DNA of 9,426 nucleotides from Thiomicrospira sp. UBA5634 (GTDB lineage: Bacteria > Pseudomonadota > Gammaproteobacteria > Thiomicrospirales > Thiomicrospiraceae), in contig DIJW01000064.1 of assembly GCA_002421475.1 (NCBI GenBank), positions 1 through 9,426 on the forward strand, read 5' to 3'. Made by a program: the position numbers and the translations under genes. Below, in pieces: positions 5,654-9,426 of the stretch. Under the pieces are notes generated by a model. That model made no database searches. It had not been told where the DNA came from and was given only the letters and a program-made list of their open reading frames with translations. How positions within the stretch are numbered: position 1 is the stretch's first letter; every line of letters starts with the position of its first letter.

Positions 5654-8572
5654 ATGAGCGCAACTATTTCAGGAAAACTACTGGGTCGCATGCTGGTTGT
5701 CAGCATCATTGGCTTAGGCATTGGGATTGTCATGATCCTCTCTCTGAATACCAGTTTGCGTGCGACAACCGCCGAAAACCTGTTAATTGAATTACAAGGA
5801 CTCGCCGATAGCAAAATCGCCGATAAGGAATTATCAACTCTTGGCTCCTTGGTCGGAATGTCGGGAAGTTTAGTAAATGCACTGACAACAGAAAACAGTG
5901 CCGAGTTATTCGCTATCAGCAAACAAGTTGAACGTGAATACCAAGCCAAAACACCTTTCCAAAATATTGCGGTGGTAGCTTATGATAAGCGTGGCCAAAT
6001 TCTGATGCGCTCATTTGTAGATCGACCTGATCCTTTCATTGGTCAGCCGGCACGCCAAGACTTTAGCGCTCTGCTGAACGGCACAAAACAAAGTATGCAT
6101 GGTCTTACCCTTAGCGAGGCCGGTTTATATGTTAATGCCAGTATTTCAGTTCGCGAAAATGGTCCGAATTCACCGATTATTGGTTTATTGGACATGCGTG
6201 CAGGCTTGCAATCGATTGCCACCGACTTGGCCGCAAAAGAAGTCAATTACCTGATCGTGCTGAATGAACAAGCATTGTCGATCTGGCCCAACGGTAAAAA
6301 CAATCCTGAGATCGGCGGACTGTTTTTAGCACACAATAATTGGTTTAAAAACTCTCAGGCCTGGTTTGAGGACTTGGATTTACCTCCTATCATTAAACAA
6401 GGTTATGCCGTTCAAAACGGTAAAGCGATCAGCGCCCATCCAGTACAAGTCAATGGTCAAGTGATTGGTTACCAGTTAGTGGGTGTCAATATGGATTACC
6501 CTGATCTGGCGCATGCATTTGAAGGTATTAATAACTTTATTACGCTAATGCTTGGTCTATTTGTCATGATCATTGCCGTCATTATGTTATTGCTCTGGGC
6601 TAATGTGCGTCATATCGTCAGCAAACCCTTACAGCGCATTCAACAACACATCGAAAACATCAGCAACAGTGGCGAAATTGAAGCCAGTTTCAGCGCTCTG
6701 TCAGACGATGAAATTGGCAAAATGTCACAAACACTTAATCAGTTATTTAAAGCTATTTCAGAAGGTTTGGATGAAACCAACCGCACCGTCACCGCGCTTG
6801 CGAAAGGTGATTTTTCGCATCGCATTATGGGGCGTTATGTCGGAGATCTTGAGTTATTAAAAGTAGGCATCAACGAAAGTGCCGACAACATCACCGAAGT
6901 CATGCAACAACTGGCCGAAGTGATGACCTCAATGCGTGATGGTAACTTTGATGTTGATGTTGAGGTGAAAGGCGAAGGGGCTTATCTTGACTTGATCACC
7001 AACACACAAAGCACGGTAGTGACTTTAAAAGGGGTTATTTTCCAAATCAATGAATTAATGGATGAGGTATCGCGCGGTTACTTCACCAAACGTATTCACG
7101 CCAAAGCCAAAGGCGAATTACAACGTTTAAAAGACAATATCAATAAAACCCTGGACGGTTTGGAAGATGCCATGGGAGATACGGCTAATGTGATGATTGC
7201 ACAAGGCACCGGCGACCTGACAAAACGTATTTCCAAAGAAATGTTTGGTACGTTGAGTATTTTGAAAGAAGGCGTCAATAATGCCACCGCTAACGTTGCC
7301 AGCATGATGTCACAGTCTAACTACTCGGTGTTAAAGTTATCCGATGGCACTAAACGCATCGCACAAGGCATCCAAGACTTGGCGGGACGCACCCAGTCAC
7401 AAGCGGCATCACTTGAGCAAACGGCTGCGAGTATGGAACAAATCACGTCAACCATCCGTCAAACAGCCGACAATGCACAAGAAGCGAATCGTTTATCGGA
7501 ACAGTCACGTGCGCAAGCACAGCAGGCAAATAAAGTCGTTGAGCAGACGATTGTTGCGATCCAAGAGATTAACAAATCCAGCACTAAAATCTCGGAAATT
7601 ACGGCCTTGATTGACAGCATCGCTTTCCAAACCAATTTACTGGCACTCAATGCGGCCGTGGAAGCGGCTCGTGCCGGTGATCATGGACGCGGTTTTGCAG
7701 TGGTTGCCGGTGAGGTCAGAACGCTGGCACAAAAGTCAGCCGAAGCCGCGAAAGAAATTCGTATTCTGATTGATGACACGGTGACAAAAGTCAGTGAAGG
7801 TGCCCAAATGGCAACCCAATCCGGCAAAGCGTTGGAAGTAATTAACGACTCGATCAACAACGTCACCCAAATTGTTCAAGAAATCAGTAAAGCAACCAAA
7901 GAACAAGCCGCCGGTGTTGAGCAAGTGAATACCGCAGTGGCAGCCATTGATGCCGCAACTCAACAAAATGCCACTTTGGTTGAGGAAACTGCACAACAAA
8001 CTGAACAAATGCGAAAAAATGCTGAGGAAGTAATTGAGTTATCAAAAACGTTCCAAATCGACTTGGATCAAATCGGCTTCCGCACTGCTATGGATACCGG
8101 TCGCTTTAACTTTGCCCATGCCCGTCGCACCCCACGTCAGTGGAAAGGCACAGTGAGTGCGTATGTCGCCGGCATGGAGGTTGCGTTTAACAAGGAAGTG
8201 GCATACGACCACACCAAATGTGCGCTTGGCAAATGGTTCTACGGCGAAGGTCAGCAGTTCTATCATTTACAAGAAATGAAAGACGTTGAAAAATACCACG
8301 CTGAATTGCATGCATGTATTAAACGAATTATCGAAGCACACGAGTTGTCGGATATTCAAACCGAAGAAATTGAATTTAAAAACCTCGACCGACTCAGTGC
8401 GATTGTGATTGAAAAACTCACTCAAGCGGAACAAGCCGTTGCTCGTCATGCTGGTGCTGAGAACAAACCCTCTACCGCAGCCAAACCAGTGGCGCCAGCT
8501 AAATCATTGCCACCTAAAGCGCAGCCTAGATCAACCGGTGCGAATATAAACGATGAGTGGGATGAGTTTTAA
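5654..8572 (+). CDS. Methyl-accepting chemotaxis protein with Cache-like sensor, poly-HAMP, CZB domain and C-terminal pentapeptide (MCP2)
   Basis: A 972-aa membrane chemoreceptor, a full-length paralogue of MCP1. Order: membrane helix (about 10-30); periplasmic Cache-like sensor (about 31-293) sharing RSF (119-121), PDPFIG (125-130), 'LAHNNWF' (225-231) and 'NGKAIS' (255-260) with MCP1; second membrane helix (about 294-316); HAMP (319-373); four HAMP-like units (about 374-555); signalling hairpin (about 575-800) with tip at 654-693, 36-heptad spacing. It then carries a CZB zinc-binding domain (about 817-905): Cys856 in CALGKW and His882/His886 in HAELH fit the consensus Cys-x-Leu-Gly-x-Trp and HxxxH with normal spacing, but the first ligand position, three residues before Trp830, is Pro827. 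Next come a Pro/Ala-rich linker (about 934-966) and a terminal EWDEF of the CheR/CheB-tether type. ATG 5654 has AGAGGA (5643-5648, spacing 5). Known CZB proteins respond to zinc or oxidants such as hypochlorous acid; its role here is inference. Confidence 0.95.
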   Translation: MSATISGKLLGRMLVVSIIGLGIGIVMILSLNTSLRATTAENLLIELQGLADSKIADKELSTLGSLVGMSGSLVNALTTENSAELFAISKQVEREYQAKTPFQNIAVVAYDKRGQILMRSFVDRPDPFIGQPARQDFSALLNGTKQSMHGLTLSEAGLYVNASISVRENGPNSPIIGLLDMRAGLQSIATDLAAKEVNYLIVLNEQALSIWPNGKNNPEIGGLFLAHNNWFKNSQAWFEDLDLPPIIKQGYAVQNGKAISAHPVQVNGQVIGYQLVGVNMDYPDLAHAFEGINNFITLMLGLFVMIIAVIMLLLWANVRHIVSKPLQRIQQHIENISNSGEIEASFSALSDDEIGKMSQTLNQLFKAISEGLDETNRTVTALAKGDFSHRIMGRYVGDLELLKVGINESADNITEVMQQLAEVMTSMRDGNFDVDVEVKGEGAYLDLITNTQSTVVTLKGVIFQINELMDEVSRGYFTKRIHAKAKGELQRLKDNINKTLDGLEDAMGDTANVMIAQGTGDLTKRISKEMFGTLSILKEGVNNATANVASMMSQSNYSVLKLSDGTKRIAQGIQDLAGRTQSQAASLEQTAASMEQITSTIRQTADNAQEANRLSEQSRAQAQQANKVVEQTIVAIQEINKSSTKISEITALIDSIAFQTNLLALNAAVEAARAGDHGRGFAVVAGEVRTLAQKSAEAAKEIRILIDDTVTKVSEGAQMATQSGKALEVINDSINNVTQIVQEISKATKEQAAGVEQVNTAVAAIDAATQQNATLVEETAQQTEQMRKNAEEVIELSKTFQIDLDQIGFRTAMDTGRFNFAHARRTPRQWKGTVSAYVAGMEVAFNKEVAYDHTKCALGKWFYGEGQQFYHLQEMKDVEKYHAELHACIKRIIEAHELSDIQTEEIEFKNLDRLSAIVIEKLTQAEQAVARHAGAENKPSTAAKPVAPAKSLPPKAQPRSTGANINDEWDEF
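6356..6365. repeat. Iterated palindrome copy 5 (CAGGCCTGGT)
   Basis: A core copy inside MCP2, read as Gln-Ala-Trp in the sensor domain. MCP1 has Ser-Asn-Trp at the aligned position, coded without the palindrome, so it is not simply inherited paralogue sequence. Confidence 0.6.
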
Positions 8573-8616
8573 TTTAACTCAAACCTCATATATTTAATGA
8601 TGAAACACCACTTTTT

Positions 8617-8640
8617 AGCGCCCCTCAACGGGGCGTTTTT
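8617..8640 (+). terminator. Rho-independent terminator of MCP2
   Basis: CGCCCC (8619-8624) pairs with GGGGCG (8630-8635) around a TCAAC loop and is followed by TTTTT (8636-8640). The outer AG/TT bases can extend the stem. It lies 45 nt after the MCP2 stop. Confidence 0.9.
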
Positions 8641-8704
8641 ATTTGCGCACCTATTGGTTAGGCTTTGTTAAAATAATCCAACTACCTCCAATAAGGATCA
8701 AATT

Positions 8705-9426
8705 ATGTCTCGCATTATTATTCGTCAAGCCACCCTCGTTAATGAAGGACGACAGCAGGTCGCCGATGTATTAATTGAACATGGTCGCATCAGTCAAATT
8801 GCACCACACATTAATGTGATTGCCGACCAAGTTATTGATGCCCACGGCCTACACTTAATGCCTGGCATGATTGATGATCAAGTGCATTTTCGTGAACCAG
8901 GCCTGACTGCCAAGGGTGATATTGCATCTGAATCACGTGCCGCCATTGCCGGCGGTACCACCTCCTATATGGAAATGCCTAACGTTAATCCGCCGACCGT
9001 TACTTTAGACGCACTGGAAGCTAAATACGCGCTCGGTGCACAAAAGTCTTGGGCAAACTACTCGTTTTATCTGGGCGCGACCAACGACAATTTAGAAGAA
9101 GTAAAACGGGTTAATCCGACCAATGTGTGCGGCGTAAAAATATTTATGGGTTCATCGACCGGCAACATGTTGGTTGATAAAGAAACCGCACTGCGTAACA
9201 TTTTTCAAAGCAGTCCGATTTTGATTGCGACCCATTGTGAAGATACGCCGATGATTAAAGCGAACGAAGAAGTTTATCGTCAAAAATACGGCGATGACGT
9301 ACCGATGTCTGCGCATCCGGATATTCGTTGTAGTGAAGCCTGTTACAAATCCTCATCTCTGGCGATTGAACTGGCGAAACAAACCGGCGCACGTTTACAT
9401 GTATTACACATTACCACTGCGGAAGA
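8705..9426 (+). CDS. pyrC: Dihydroorotase, 5' part (runs off the window)
   Basis: The first 240 codons of a class I-like dihydroorotase, the zinc amidohydrolase that interconverts N-carbamoyl-L-aspartate and L-dihydroorotate in pyrimidine synthesis. Seen: N-terminal beta part with 'NEGRQQVADVLIEHGRI' (13-29); metal site 'PGMIDDQVHFREPGLT' (53-68) with His61; 'EMPNVNPPT' (90-98), which contributes to substrate binding in the family; the lysine expected to be carboxylated, Lys145 in 'GVKIFMGSSTGN'; His177 in 'THCED'; His235 in 'LHVLH'. The first His of the usual HxH pair is Gln59; as I recall, this is normal for the subfamily that includes the Porphyromonas gingivalis enzyme, so it is not evidence of inactivity. 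The ATG at 8705 has AAGGA (8693-8697, spacing 7). The C-terminus and the stop are outside the window. It is preceded by the MCP2 terminator, so it has its own promoter, which I could not place confidently. Confidence 0.93.
   Translation, partial: MSRIIIRQATLVNEGRQQVADVLIEHGRISQIAPHINVIADQVIDAHGLHLMPGMIDDQVHFREPGLTAKGDIASESRAAIAGGTTSYMEMPNVNPPTVTLDALEAKYALGAQKSWANYSFYLGATNDNLEEVKRVNPTNVCGVKIFMGSSTGNMLVDKETALRNIFQSSPILIATHCEDTPMIKANEEVYRQKYGDDVPMSAHPDIRCSEACYKSSSLAIELAKQTGARLHVLHITTAE
8897..8905. repeat. Iterated palindrome copy 6 (CCAGGCCTG)
   Basis: A core copy with a right-arm mismatch (ACCAGGCCTGAC in context), inside the dihydroorotase gene at the conserved Pro-Gly-Leu of the metal-site motif. 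Confidence 0.6.

Noticed and set aside
5635..5949. Minus-strand 104-aa ORF across the MCP2 start
   Set aside because: It is antisense to the conserved N-terminal membrane helix and sensor of MCP2 and runs into its ribosome binding site region.
7736..8008. Minus-strand 90-aa ORF opposite the MCP2 signalling domain
   Set aside because: It is another shadow of the coiled-coil coding sequence, with no independent support.

Overview
The window reads as a chromosomal segment of a gammaproteobacterium with moderate GC content. Gene content and neighbourhood (a dihydroorotase-family gene, yggS, methyl-accepting chemotaxis proteins, ppk2) resemble gammaproteobacteria in which the pyr genes and yggS lie close together. 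A free-living motile bacterium, possibly of the Thiomicrospira type, would fit. The genus is a guess and no rRNA or other marker is present.

Left end (1-1032): the last 44 codons of a dihydroorotase-family gene overlap a 223-aa ORF whose pattern recalls PyrK/ferredoxin-reductase-like proteins but which lacks their cysteine cluster. This ORF ends exactly where a convergent minus-strand pair ends. The pair is ppk2 (1843-1049, GTG start), followed 16 nt later by an unrecognised 78-aa gene.

Middle (1844-2702): divergent from ppk2 is yggS (PLP homeostasis protein), with a very strong ribosome binding site.

Right half (2703-8640): two full-length paralogous transmembrane chemoreceptors lie in tandem, each with its own promoter candidate and its own rho-independent terminator. 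Both have a short cytoplasmic N-terminus, a Cache-like periplasmic sensor, a second membrane segment, a canonical HAMP followed by about four further HAMP-like units, and a 36-heptad-type signalling hairpin. They differ at the C-terminus. The first (824 aa) ends in a short tail. The second (972 aa) adds a CZB zinc-binding domain, a Pro/Ala-rich linker and a C-terminal EWDEF pentapeptide of the CheR/CheB-tethering type. The CZB domain matches the consensus spacing but has proline in place of the first zinc-binding histidine.

Right end (8705-9426): the first 240 codons of a complete-looking catalytic dihydroorotase of the subfamily with DDQVHFREPG at its metal site. The window is therefore bracketed by two dihydroorotase-family genes.

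The most unexpected signal is a recurrent palindrome, ACCAGGCCTGGT (core CAGGCCTG). It occurs six times inside five unrelated or paralogous genes in two reading frames, whereas about 0.14 core copies are expected by chance. No CRISPR array, insertion sequence, tRNA or rRNA was seen.
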